Part shown: positions 34,394-48,500 of the stretch, piece after piece
How positions within the stretch are numbered: position 1 is the stretch's first letter
How the letters are laid out: each line of letters begins with the position of its first letter
Origin: Ehretia macrophylla
Taxonomy: Eukaryota > Streptophyta > Magnoliopsida > Boraginales > Ehretiaceae
Direction of reading: 5' to 3'
Assembly: GCA_037974665.1 (NCBI GenBank)
Contig: CM075770.1
Location: forward strand, 1,438,501 to 1,502,500
DNA: 64,000 bases
Notes under the pieces: generated by a model
The model's input: the letters and a program-made list of their open reading frames with translations, nothing else
What the model was told of the DNA's origin: nothing
Database searches by the model: none
Program-made: the position numbers and the translations under genes

Positions 34394-35773
34394 AGAGATG
34401 AAGAAGAGAGATAAGGTTTGGAAGATTGAGAAGCACGAGAAGGGATAGAGGAATGATATTCAAGACTCTTTATTGTCTGCTATGTGAGAGTCAAAGGCTG
34501 CAAAAGAAGTGATTAATGGAGGCATACAATATCATGTGAGAAACAATAAAGAGACTACTGTGTGTAAAACTCATAGTGATGTCTTCCTACTTCTGCTCTA
34601 TGAGTATACGATGGAGACAAAAGTCATTGATGATGGGTGACTATGGTGATGATAATTGATGAGAGTGAGTAATGAAAGCTCAAAGGACACGCCTAGAGAG
34701 AAATTTTAGTGAGTGAGAGAGAGGGCTGTGGCCTCTGTGTGTGTGTGTGTAGTGTTGGATTTCTCTTCTTTTTTTGCTTTGACCCTTTATATGGGATTTT
34801 CAAGGGTGTGGTGGATGGTCCACGCTGGAGACAATGCCAGGGTGGCACTGATGACGTGTTATGTATTGATTACCAGCATTTATTACCTTTCCTGTTGCTC
34901 ACTTACCTAGCCCCCACATGAACAGACGTAAGATCCTTCGATATATTTCGTAAACTTCATTCTTATGTTTGAGTTTGAAATAGTTAATAAATGGCCCTTC
35001 AAACGTCTCATTCAGAATTATCAAAATATGTTGCAGTAACAGCAAAGGAATTCGAATTCATCACATATATAGATAGAAATTTATTTGTGCGGAATGGTTA
35101 ACAATTTTTGAGTTCCAACAACAAATTGCATGTTGCTACTTTTGGGACTGAGAGCATTGCTTTTGCTTCTAAAGAAAAATAAAAAGAGTGTAACATTTTC
35201 ATGATTGATTTTGTAATTTAACGCTTTTCTTTCAACCAAAAGAAAAAAAAAATTATTCTTTTGGAGACTATTTTTTATAAACTTTGTATTTAATAAATTT
35301 TGACCATATCTCTTTCAGACAAAACCAGTATTTTGGTATTTGGACTATGAGTCTATTCCCAAGTGTGTTTTTTACCAAAAGAAAAAAAAAATGAGTCTAT
35401 TCCCAAGTATGTTTTCGACCAAAAGGGCAAAAAAAAAAAAAAAACCCTGTAAACTAAATCAAATATATTTTATCCAGTAGTTGGAAGTCTATGTTCATAC
35501 ATGAAGGCCTACCATCCAGTTGCCTTGGCCTACGTTTCGAATAGTTAGGAAAATAATTTATGAGAAAATACATGTTGCCTTTGCTCATTTATTTTATAGG
35601 CTATAGCTGTCACATATGAAGCAAATTGTATATATAAACAATGTTAAATTGAGATATTAGAGACGAAAGGGCTTCATCATAAAACTATTAATTAAGATGA
35701 CCAACGTTCGATTCGAGGATCAGACGAGGGGAAAGATGAATGAAGAAGAGAGACAGGAAATTTATTATATTAA
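34394..35773. other. 5' region of the BIG GRAIN-like gene and intergenic DNA
   Basis: The first few hundred bases should hold the promoter and 5' UTR of the minus-strand BIG GRAIN-like gene, including a (GT)n run at about 34737-34751. Two open frames near 34710-34920 on the plus strand overlap this leader and are not supported. A 44-bp tandem repeat with unit ATGAGTCTATTCCCAAGT... lies at about 35347-35423. Confidence 0.45.
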
Positions 35774-35789
35774 ATACATACAAATGTGT

Positions 35790-36012
35790 TTTTAGGGGCA
35801 TGGTTTAGCGGTGGTGATAATGAAATTTCTTTTATGAGGTCGTGAGTTTGATACTTTCAATTACTCTAAAGTCTTGTTGTTAACTGATCCGGTATATGTG
35901 TGGGGGGCGCACCGCCGTACCACAAGTTTACCAGTTAGTGGTTGAGCTCCATTTAATAATTTGATGGCCAAACTTTGTCAGTTAGGTTCTCACGTCATCT
36001 AAAAAAAGATAT
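35790..36012 (+). mobile_element. tRNA-derived SINE, plus orientation, intact target duplication
   Basis: The body begins near GGGGCATGGTTTAGCGGTGG (A-box-like), has a B-box-like GTGAGTTTGATAC and ends in AAAAAAA. A perfect 16-bp target duplication ATACATACAAATGTGT flanks it at 35774-35789 and 36013-36028. It is the same family as 27051-27278: both share GTATATGTGTGGGG-like, TTAACTGAT and 3' CAAACT..TCA.GTCAT blocks. Confidence 0.85.
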
Positions 36013-36028
36013 ATACATACAAATGTGT

Positions 36029-39000
36029 GAAGCAACAAGTACATTGACCTTGATAAGATTTTGAGCCAAATTGTAATTGTGGGAGAAATGTTAAGTATAT
36101 GATTTAAAAATGGGTGTTTAATTAGTTATATTATTCTCCTTTGGAGCTTATTAATTTGCTCGATTCTAATTTTGGAAGCACTGGCATCGAACGATATTTT
36201 CTAGTCTATTTAGTATAATGTTGTTTTTTTCTGATAAAAAAGAAAAAATCTCTCATATTTGGGTTAGATTTGAATTTGAAATCTCTTATTATATATCAAG
36301 GTATATATATAAAAGAAGAAAAAAAAATGTTTAAACCTAAAAATTCCACAAATTCCATGCATGTGTGTCAACAGATTCTCGCATGCAAGGTTATGGGATT
36401 AACACTGGTTATTATTTATTTTTCTTATTGTTTATAAAAAGAGGAGATATGATATGCTAGCTTTATTGTAAGCAACTGAGATGGCCTCATGCTTAATATT
36501 TTATACAATATTGCATCAGATTACATATCAAGTACAAGTATTCTTGTTCCTTTAGCAGAAGGGCGGCTTCGGATATTATCCCCTTACCTTTTTGTAAGCG
36601 CATGTGTATGCTTTGAGATGGATATATTTGGCGCAATTAATTTAATATGCTCAATGATTATACTTTTCTTTTTATATCCTTGGAATGTAGATTCTGTTTT
36701 GTTCAATTTTTAGATACTGAAAAATATTTTATGTGATTTTAGAAATTGAAACTAATATATTTGGTCATTTCTTAAAGAGTTTTAGTTAAAACTGAAGTTA
36801 AAAAAAAAAAATTTAAAAAAACTCTAAATTAGAACTTTTCGAAAAAAGTTTTCGTTTAGCTATTTTTACATCATGAGTAAAATTATTTTTCTTTTTTTTT
36901 TTTCTTCAAAAACATTCATTCATATGTTTTAAACCCAACATTGCCCTCAAATTTTTTGAGAATTGACACTATTTTTTTTATTATCCAATCCACAACAAAT
37001 CAAACGAAACATTGAGAAAAAGGACGTTGGTAGGTGGTTAATTAGGAGGCCGGAGCAGTTGCTCTTGGTGAACTAGCCCCTATGTTTGGCTTTTAAAACC
37101 AAATTGTCAACGGTTTCTACTCAACAACACTCCTGATCAAAATTTTATTACTAAAAATTTTTCAAAATTTCATCAACTAGACCAATTAAACAAACCCATA
37201 ATCTTCCGTAAACTCTTAATATGCATGACTCTACCTGAAAAAAATAAGCACAAAATATATAAAACTAACATTCCGCGATTAAACTAACGTTTGAGGCTCT
37301 CAATGATTATACTTCATAGCTAGCTTTATCTGTATGAAAGCTGTGGGGATGGGGGCGGTCCGGATCGTTATAGCACTATAATAATTCAAACTGATGAGAT
37401 CCAATAATCTATAGGGGTTAGAATGAATAACAAATGTGAAGAAAGGAAAAAGATGCAAAATTATACTATAAAAGGACTAATTTTGGTACATGATCGAAGA
37501 CCCAAAAGAAGAAAATGCGTGTGAATTATGCAAAGCTACTTCTTTTCCTTCCCTTTCATTTAGTACTCTTCTCTCTTTCCCTTTTTCATTGCTTTGAGCT
37601 TACGAAATCATCCAACAAGCCGCGGATCTACTAACAAGTGAGAATGTGCATCTCACTTTGAAAAAAAAAAAATCCTTGTTTTTTGATAATTTTTTTTAAA
37701 AAAACTATTATATTGGATATTTTATACACATACTAAATTCTCTCATTGTATAAATACACACTCTAAATGTGAGTGTTTAGGTCCGCCAATGCATCCAATC
37801 ATATGAGTCCACTCAACTCCATGCGTATACAATATGAAACATTGACAAGAAATTCTCCTAATCACACATGCTTGACATTGAATTAATTGAAGACCATGCA
37901 TGTACCACCCTCATGCAATATGGTCATTGTCTTTCTTTTTTTTTTTTGACTAGTAGAAACACTCTTGAAAAGATCTTTGAAAATATATTAGTATTCAAAT
38001 TCTAAGATTCATTATCACCACATTTGAAAAAGGCATGTCAGGTATCCCAAGATACATGACCATGTTCGCAAAATGCATGTCAAGGTTGGTTATACAAAAG
38101 GGAAAGTATATTAGTATTCAAATCCTGAGATATATGACTATGTTTAGAAAAGACATGTCTAAATTAATTAAATAAAGAATTTATTGGGATTAGAAAAATA
38201 ATAATTTTTTAACTGATTTAAATTTAAAATTTGAACAAATTTTTTACCTGCACTCCAAACGATTTAACCCCATAGGATAATGGTCCTTGTCTACATGCAC
38301 GTGTCTTATCATTTCTTGATTGTCTAGCACCTAGGCATGCATAAGTAGGTCAAGTTGTAGAAGGCTAGATTGAAAGATTCTAATCAGATCATGGGAGCAA
38401 TACAAAACAAAAGATTCCATTAAGCTCATGGATCCAATATAATGACCAATTTGATCAAGATGTTAATTTGACATCCTATCACAAAAGAACTTCTTCATCA
38501 ATTTTCCACTACCATCATTCCTTTTGGGAATGTATTAAAAGATATTCTTGCATGGTTGGCTAAGACTATGGTCTCCACTAATGCTTTGGATTTGACACAT
38601 CAGGAAACACACTGCTAAACCATTATACCTTCTTTATCGTACTAATACTGCTAAGAGCCCTTCCTTCATCAGTGAGCATGATTCCAACTTTTGTTATTCA
38701 AAACTAGAAAACAATGCAATCGTTCGTTAATTTAGATTTTATTATAAAACTAATTAATATTAAAAAAAAGTAACACAGAATGTCCGGATTCATCTATGTA
38801 TGATAATTAAATTCTTTAACACAAGATCAAAGTACTATCAAAAGTACATATAGACTTATTGAAGCAAAACATACGGCTTTACACGCTTGTCTAATTTAGA
38901 CATTTGAGAAGTGATTATAACAATTTTCTTTAAAGAAGATATTAGTCCAAAACTCAGAAAGGAGGTAAAGTTAGATAAGAACAAAAAAAAACTTTTTTTC

Positions 39001-42000
39001 GCTTAGCAAAAAAAAAGAAAAAAAAAAAAACTTCATTTTTGAAAACACTTACGCGTACACCATTCTATTTTAATAATTTGCTTGTGGTGTGCTACATTAC
39101 TTGCATTATTGAGTTGGTTCAATGTTGTACACATGAGAAAAACCGCACACATGATGAATAATCATGAAAGGATGGAAAAATTAGTACAAAGGAGTCGCAC
39201 GTCGTCAAAGAGAATGTGATGTCTTAACCAATGGAATAAACAGAATCAGTTATCGTCTTTTTTGTTCTCATTCTATAGTGGAGGTATGGAGGCTAGCTGC
39301 AGTAAGAGGGGAGCACATCATCACCCTCCATATATGGATGTTCCCAATTTCATCCCCTTACACGAATCATTTTAGGGCCCCGGATCAGAGGAATCTCGAT
39401 GACTCGTAGTCGTATACTTTATGTCACTCATGTAACGATAATGTAAGACGTAGTGTTACAAATTTGATAAAATATTAGACATTTTTGCGGTAGATAGAAT
39501 AGAATTACAGATTAAACAGTTTAGATATCACACGTCTGTCTATTAACCTAGCTGCGATACCGTATGTAATAACTCAGGTTCAACTACTAGCTTTTCAACA
39601 TATTGAGCTTAATTAATTAAAATATTTAATCATGCGTTGAATGTACTAAATAACCTAAGTTACTATAAACTAAACACGTATATTTGATTAAACCAATGTG
39701 GGACGGGATGTAATTAACATGTCTCGAGCAATGTTTCGTCCCTTTTTTATGTAATAAGAATTTGTAACATTTGAAGAGGGATGAAGTATCAGAAAAAGTT
39801 TGCAAACGTGATTTAAACCCTTGATCTAAGAGAGAGATACAGTCCCTGATATCATTGTATCAAATTTACTCACAAGTCTTTTGTAGTAATATTATTTGAT
39901 AGAACAAATTAAATTTAGCTTCACTATACTTCATTAATTTTAGCCTCTTTATCTTCTTCTTTTCCTTTTCGTTTTGGATCTCTTAGCACGTAAAGAGATA
40001 TGGCCCTCAGCAAAGACTTCACGCTATACCATTATGTTCCTAAAAGATATTAGAATACAAAATAATGGTGGAAAAATATATTGAAATTCACTATCTGAAA
40101 AAACAATTCAAGTTTTCCAAAATCATTTGAATGTTAAAGTTTTCTCTTCAAAAATTTAAAAGTAATTTCAGCTTTTTTTTTCAATAAATCAAGTTAAAAA
40201 ACACGTGAACAACTCGAATCTAACATCATGACTAACAATATAATCTTGCAAGAACCTCAACACAAAGCATACAAGACAAAGAACGACAAATAAATGACAG
40301 ATACTACAAAACAGTTTGAGAATAAAAACATTTGGGAATATTACAAAAATGGACTGTTTTTCACCACTGTCTTCCTCAAAGATTTACATGGTACCAAATT
40401 TTGATAGATATTATTGTCAAGTATACAGATTTGTCTTCTCAAGGAAGAAGTGGGCCAACCAAATATTTCTCCTATTCCATGCAGATATGTAGTCAGGGCC
40501 TGCACGAGCGCCAATAATTAATGGCTTAATGACCACAACCAACACTTTTTCACAGGTCGCCTGAACAAGCAACCACGTGAATGCCTGACTCTGCCCCCAC
40601 CTGCCGCGTGCAATGTTTTGTGCGTTTTGTAAATCGTTTTGAAGCTATCAGTCTCCGACTTTTGCAAATTTCAATAGTTAACGCGACCAACTTCAATAAC
40701 AATTTGGGCAGCTCGAGCAGGTGAAATAGCTGTTTGAATAAGTTTAGTATTATTCTTTTTCTCTTTTTAACTGAAAAGCCCTCGCCCCATCTCCTCTTTC
40801 AAATCAAATGATGTCTCTCATTATTATGGAGCAATTTTTAATGGTAGTCTACTAACTATTTATAGTGAAAATATAGAAATTAGCAGTTTGCAAGCTTAAT
40901 TATAATGTAACCAAAAAAAATTAATAATAATAAAATGATGATATAACGTTACGAGAGAATCCCAAATTTGAACCTTTAACTCTAAAACTCCGATTCAGTG
41001 CAATGAAAACAACCTGATAGATAGACTTGCAAATCTTAAAGGCAATAAACTACTTGAGCAGCATGCATGGGCCACACTAATATCACTGGACCACCAATAA
41101 AACCAAGAATAATAAAGCAAGAAAAAGAAGCGGCTTTAGTTTGAGTTAAAGAGAAGAGCAACGTGAATTGTCAAGCTGAAAGGCATACAGAGAATCACAA
41201 AAAGAGAGAGAGAGCTTCTTGCCGATCCCGAGGACGAAGGAGAACTTCTCGAAATCCCCTCTCTTTTGCACTTTAATAAAAGAAAAACGATCTATATGCT
41301 CATCATCTTTATTCTGACCGTTCACACACGAGCTTACCTAAAGTAGAACATGCTACTAGCCTTTCCTCGTCTAGTATTATGTTCTTCGTTTTAAGTGCAA
41401 GAAGTTGCATTATAATTTTTGGTAAAGTTCAGAATACAGATTAAAAAAAAAAATTTCTTCCTCCAGAATTCCGTCTCTCTCTCTCTCTCTCTCCTTCTAT
41501 ACAAAATTTCTTGAATTGGGTTTAAGCATTTTTTGCTTATTGATTAGTTCACACAAGTAGTTGGACTAGCACTGTTACAAGTGGCATTAGAGCGGCCTAC
41601 AAGACGAAAGTATAGGCTTTCACCAATTTTTTGTGGTCTTGGACTGTGATTTCATTCTATATATTGAACATAACAAAGACATCGCATGTTTAAAGTAGGG
41701 AGAACGCGAAATTCTATCCCGTATTCATTCTTTAAAAAGATGTGTACAATTTCTAATGATTACATTCTCTACTATTATCATCACAACCTTAAACATTTTA
41801 AAATTGTTAATTAGGCTTCATGCGCTAGACTGTCTGTAGTTAGAATTAAGTTGTTAAAGAAAAAAGTATCACCTTACATATCCACATGAAACGGACCGAT
41901 CGATAATGAAGAGGAACGGACAGGCAGTAGCTTAAATCTGAAGCATGATTCTTAATACCAGAAAGTAGATTTTTTCTTCTTGTTTTAAATTTTTTTTTTT

Positions 42001-42556
42001 TCTTAAAGTCCAGAAAGTAGATTGATTTACGGTTACCTTCACTTAAAACATTACACAATCAAATATATCATCATATTATTCGGAATGAGAACAAAAAATA
42101 AAAAGTGTTGAGATTTGTAAACCGAATATTCCGAGTTCAAGTCTCTCATTGATTAAACCGAAACATGTATTGAAGCAATATGACTACACCACAAGGTTTG
42201 AAGTCTTAAGGCGAATCTAATATAATCTTAGATTTCTCGTTATCGGGGAAAAATAATAATTATAATCATATTATTTTGTTAAGTGTATCACAAATAAGTA
42301 GGCAATAGACAAGGCCTGTAACAAGGAAGCCAGACCTATTTGAATGGAACCATTCTTCAAATGTCTACTGCTCCTGGTCAAGGAAAAAAGGAAAAGCAAA
42401 TGTACTTGAGAGATCATTTACAGACGAAATTTAAAACAAACTTGATGATATGCATTAAATACGAAAAGATTGTGTTTTCATTTCATAGCAGAACCAAAAA
42501 CTCCTATAGCTAACATCAAGTCCCCTTAAAGCAAAGGGCCCAAATTAACTGTACTC
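36029..42556. other. gene-poor intergenic DNA
   Basis: About 6.5 kb with no convincing coding region on either strand; the open frames present are short and low in complexity. Visible items are degenerate repeats at about 37985-38160 (TATATTAGTATTCAAAT twice, about 120 bp apart), (CT)n at about 41474-41492 and several poly-A/T runs. The last 200 bp is the 3' UTR of the GIP1-like gene. A weak SINE-like stretch lies near 42100-42190 but lacks clear ends. Confidence 0.5.
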
Positions 42557-45500
42557 TTAAAAGTTTCCTGTCCAATTCAGGTGACCCAATTGAGGTTGTT
42601 GATAGGCACCGAGTTGAGCTCCGGGAGATGCAGCAGCCAAACCAACGTTACCACCCATTGCAGCGCCCAAGTGATGGGGGCTGGCAATAGCAGCAGGCTG
42701 AGGAGGATGGTACAACCCTGGGAACTGCATATGAGAAGATTGTGCCGCAGCGGCAGCTGCATTGAACGAAGCATGGCCACTATGGGATGGCAAATAAGCA
42801 GCAGCATGAGGTGTTTGTCCAGGCATGTTGTAGTAAGAAGGTGACTGCATGCTAGGCATATCTCTGGGATTCATCCAAATTTCAGATGTCTCTGCCTGCA
42901 ATGTCAATTGTTGAAATTCGAATTAATGTCCGTCAGAATGCAATTAATTCATTCACAATAAGAAAGTTTGCAACGGGCAGGCAAATATATTCCATCATAA
43001 TGCATCAACGGTGGAATGAAGAGTAGAAAGGGGGTTCACCTGTGGGTTGGGAACATAAAGATTCCCATCTTTGTACTTAAGCCGAGAGGTTTCTTCAAGT
43101 CCCGTAGCACTGCCCACAACACCAGGAGAATTTATGGCATAACCTGTTGGACTGGTGAAATTACCAAACCCAGTGGGAGTGCCAGCAGGAACAGGCTTAA
43201 ACTGCTGCATCCCATACTTAACACTACCTGCAGATAGGTGTGAGCTACCTCCAGGCATCAGCAAGTAGCTGCTACCGTTTGTGGGATGAGCGTAGGCTGG
43301 ATTACTAGAGTAACCTTGCATCGCCATTGGTGGGACATAGACAGGAGAGATAAACTGGCGATACGGCATAAGATTAGCAAAATGGGAAACATGAAGTTGT
43401 GGATACATCTGGGCAAGTGCTTGTTGCTGTTGCTGCTGTCCCAAGGCTATTGTGGATACAGGAATAGTACTCTCCGTATGTGACATCAGGACCTGTCAAA
43501 AAAAGACAGCAAAAATACAGAGATACTTTGTTTAAGACCTACGACATTGTCCATCAATGCAAGCACAATATAAAGAAACAGAAGTTCGAGTCTACCTCCT
43601 GAGGTGACGGTAAACCTTGTCCACGAACAGTTTCATCAATTGCTGGTCTGAAATATGGCATCTCATAGCCAGTCTGAGAATCATATGCCTGCTTGCAGGA
43701 GAAGAAGTAAAGGTTTCATCATGAGTCTCATTAACAAAAATTTAATTGTGACCCTCATTAACAAAAAGTTAATTGTGACCCAACAAGACAAGAACAGTAA
43801 CAAATCAAACACAAAGGATAACTAAATAAGAAAGCAAAAGACGCTGGCAATAAACAATCAACTGTTACTTCTCAAATAAAAAATTAACAGTTAACTATTC
43901 ACATGCTAAAAAAATAAAGATTCTACTAACCTGAAAACTAGGCAATTCAGATGTGTGTTGCAGCTGCTGAGGCTCTGAAGCAACGTAAGCCGGATTGTTG
44001 TCCTGAACCAACCCAATATCTGCATAATTTTCTAAATTCTGTGGACTTGAAGATTCCTTTCTCTCAGAGGGTTGATGCTCAGAAACTGGAAGAGATGCAG
44101 GGGAGTTGGATCCTGAATTTCGTATGCGGTCATCTGTTGAATCTAGTTGTGTAACACTTGCAGGTTCACCACCGGAAGATTCAGGGGCGGGAAGCGATAC
44201 ACTGCCATTTCCATCATGAAGACGTTTCAAGCATCAGTATTAGTCCTTATAAATCTTGCTCCACAACAATAGCAAAACTCCAGAAGAATTCAGACGTAAA
44301 TAGATCTCCCGAGTAAAAGTTCCCTATTCATTCTACTCAAATCAAACACATAAACAATAACTAAACTAAAGAGCTTTTTGGGCAACAATTACATCATAAA
44401 AGGAGTAAAAACTCGAAACAAAAAATATCACCTGGTTTTGCTAATGCCTGCTAATTTATAGAAGATTGTCTTAACAAATAACAACAGGCTATGCGAAAAT
44501 CAGTGCATGTAGCTAATCCTTCATAGGCTACCAGTTTTAAATGTCCGAAATACTTGTCACCTTTAAGAATTCAATTAAAGTTCTTATATCATTAAAAGTA
44601 GTACTGCTGCATTAATAGACAACGTAGAGGCCTATACCAAAAGTGTACAACTTCACAGAGACAAGAAGCTCCTCAATTGCATTAAAGTAGAACAGTTTTC
44701 CCCTAAAGTTCTCAAGTTCTCTATATACTACTGAAATATGATATAAGAGCACTAAATGTAAATGTAGCCATAGAACTACTCAACCTCATCAGCAACTGTA
44801 CTAACATTGAAGTGAAAAGGAATTATATATAAACCCTCAGTTTGTAGGGTAAAATCTATCCCGATGTACATATGCTAGCTGAAATGTATACCAATTATGT
44901 AATAAACAAACCTTCCAGAAGGTTCAGTGTTTGGTTCATCCGCAGCGCCAACGGCTTGAAAGCCTAAATTCCCATTCTCAACCTCAGCCCCCAAGCTGCC
45001 AAAGGTCAGCCGACAGCGGTCTGTCTCAGATACACGAATATGTGCAGCTATGATCACATTCTGATTCTCAGAGATGTTCACTTGTGACAGTTTATCTTGC
45101 AGCTTACTAGCTTCTGTTTCCAAGTCCTTGGAATTATCAGCAGAAGGAGAAGCAGATTTTGCAGGCATTCCAATAACCCCTACACTATTAACAGCTGCTT
45201 TCTGGCTTGATTTTGGTTTCCATTCCTTACTAGGCTGAGGAGCTACATAAAAACAGCTCTAGTAAGTCCCATACCCAATTATCAAAAGCGCACACAAAAT
45301 TATCATCTTTAAAAAGAGGAAGCAAGGTCATCCTTACCAAATAACTTTGAGATAATATTTATTAGGTTAAAAAATAGCTGCACGAGAACCGAAAAAGATA
45401 AGAAAATCTGATACTACTGGAAATTAAGGTCACTAAGAAATTTGCATAAAGAATTGTTATAGATTGAAATTCAGCTAGTGAAATAATTTTATCAAATATC

Positions 45501-48500
45501 ACACTTTAACAAGGAACCAAGATTTCTGTCAAAACTTTCATTTGTAAGTGAAATTCTAAATAAATCTTTTGCCTCATCTGTACCAACTACCAAGAACATT
45601 CTTGCTGAACAGCCAGATTTTTCTATAGAATGTGATATTAACGGACACATTTCCTAGATCTGTAGAAAGATACAACTATCAGATTTCATATGCACACAAA
45701 AAATTGAACAATAGCAACTGCATCACAGATAAAGCCAGCAATATCAAAGAGTGTCTGTTTTTAACAATCACTGCACATAAAAAATAATGTTGAAGTATGA
45801 AAAGGAATACCTTTCTGATGACCAACTGATTGATGCAGTCTACTGCTGTATTGATGGTTACTTAAGAAAGATTTGCCAACAGATGGGGCAGGAACAGCAG
45901 ATTCAGGTGTCAAATTTTGACTATGATTTGAATGATTAACCGAGACGCTCTGTGATGATGAAAGCTTGGCAGATACAGAAGACTGACGGCGAGCACCCAC
46001 CACCCCAACTTCACGCTTAATAGCCCCAACATTAGCAGCTGGCCTTGAATCACGAGATGGTACATGAACAGGATCCAATGATGAGGAATAAACACCTACG
46101 ACAGAATTGTTGGATGACGTCAAAGAATGTGAATGTGAATGAGAATCATGTGTCTTCACAATTTGCATCCGGTTAGCAGCATTAGGAACTGAAGACAGCT
46201 TCTCCTCCAACAAATTTTTCCCACTAGTACCAACAGCATTCCCATCCCTGGACTGCCTGGGTTGTGAATCTGAGGGCCCATTAAAATCCTGAGATGACTG
46301 ACCCCCAATTAGTGGCTTCTGATTACTGGAAGTCCCAGTTGAACTGCAGAAAGAAATTGATAAATGTGGATTGAGTCAACAAAATCCGTGCAGGAGATGA
46401 CTTCATCTTCCACCAAATGCAAGCAGCGTCTATTAAGGCATTAAAATATAGACTATAGACAATTTGGGCCCAGGAAATGGCAGAGTCCATATTAGGATAA
46501 GAAAAAAGGTGCAGTTGAAAAAATAAGGTGTGAAGTTAATAAGACAAACAATGAAAGTTTAATGTCATAATTTTCCATAAATTCTTATTTCACATTTCTC
46601 CATTCCCCTATTCCATGGTTTCCTTAAACACAAATAATCCTATACATTGGACAAAAAAGAACTATAACTCTTCAATAAGCAAATAACTCTAGAAGAAAAC
46701 CACAAAAATATATTTGTACAACTTTTCTGACTCCATTTGACCCATAATTTGAGTCCCTCTTCTGGAATCCAACTTTTTAAGGAAGTTTGAATTTTTATGT
46801 TTGAAAAGTGTTTGAATTGTCCAATTTGTCCCCCATTCAAACTTAGGACTCCTTTTTTGGGACAAAGGTAAACTTTGGAATGTGGAATAAAAAGTAAACA
46901 CATTTTAGGAAGGGAACTCTCTCTGAGGACGGAGTAAACAGAACACAATGATTCAAATTTTGAGGCATATGAAGTATATTCTATAGATATGGCATCTTAC
47001 TTAGGCTCATTGATTCGATAATTTACTAATCCAGAAAGGGCTGAATACGAGGAAACCTTGCAGTGGTCCTACATACATTATTGCATCAACAACTAGCACT
47101 AACAAAGGAAGCATTCATAAATAAGAGCAAAAACATGCATAAATGAAACTGCACCTCTTTACTGGAACATTAGAGATCACTGGTTCACTGGTTGAAGTTG
47201 AACTAGCTGCTGGCTTTATCTCTCTATTATGATTAAGTCTATTATCCCGCACAACACGGAACTCACGGCTAACTCCTGCATGAAGTAAACTTTGTTTGTC
47301 AAAACAAATACCAATGAGACCAAATACCCCAGTAAATGATATCCTAAAATACTTTGCTAAGATGAGAAACACATATTTTGATAAAAAATCAGAAAAGAGA
47401 AAAAAATTACCAGTAGAAGCATTACGACTGTAGCCACTTCTCCGAATACTTCTATCAGGATATGGATTGAATTTCATCCCCTGACCAACCTGTTCATAGT
47501 GTTTCCTTGGTCCTGAAGCTGTATTCCCCTGACCAACCTGTTCATAGTGTTTCCTTGGTTCTGAAGCTGTATTCCCCTGACCAACCTGTTCATAGAGTTT
47601 CCTTGGTTCTGAAGCTGTAGAACTGCCATACCCGACAACCTGAAGAAAAATATGAAAGGTTTCAGTTACAACAAAAGCAGAGATATAGCACATCTAGAAA
47701 ATCAAATAGAAGAAAACACCCGTCCTAAAGGTACTTGTCTTAGGTTAATTCTTAGAACCAAACTGCTTCTATGTTCAAGGCAAGGACAGAAACCACATTT
47801 TTCTTGTACATAAACACATGAATGAATTTCCCAGGAGGACAGATTTCCCTTTTTTTTTTTGGGGGGGAAGTAAAAATGAAATACTGGATCGAACCAGTGA
47901 CCTTTGTACAAAGTAAACGGAGGACAGATTTCAACCTCGAACTCCATGTCAAAGGGGAAAAAGGAGAGTAAGAAAGGAAGGAACAACAGATGCAGAACCC
48001 TACCGATGAAATTACCCACACTAGTTGCATGCTTAGATAAGGGGAAAGGGGAAGAAGAAGAAGAAGAAGGAAGTGGAAAACCAATATACCAGGACTCACA
48101 GAAAAGTAGTAGGCCTAAATAGATAGGTCTATGCAAATATATACCTCTTTCTTCTTGTCTCTTCTTCTCTTCACTTCATGAAATGGATCTGGAAGCATCA
48201 GAGCAAAAGAAAATGAGAAACTTATAAGATCATAGTCACAAGAAAGAGGAGTTAAGGAAGGAAATTATCGGTGAAAGAAATGGTCCAAAACTATTGGAAA
48301 AAGAGCATTCAAAGATAGAAAGAGAAAAGAGAAAATAAAAGGAATTAAAGAAACACATACTCCAAAAGTAAAAAGATAGCAACGCAGCATGCAAATGATG
48401 AAAAGAACATAACTACTCAAGCAGTATGACTCCTAACAGCGATGATAAAATTTGCAACTCTTGAGGCAAGAAATTCTGTTGAGTTTGCAAAATCACCATC

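Noticed and set aside
34709-34921. Overlapping plus-strand frames upstream of BIG GRAIN-like
   Set aside because: They span a GT microsatellite and the likely divergent leader/promoter of the minus-strand gene; composition is not coding-like.
42095-42215. SINE-like stretch with a GAGTTCAAGTC box
   Set aside because: No poly-A tail or target duplication could be defined, so it is left unannotated.
35000-42500. Search by eye for miRNA precursors and tRNA genes in the gene-poor stretch
   Set aside because: No known miRNA sequence or full cloverleaf was seen; only the SINE carries tRNA-like boxes.
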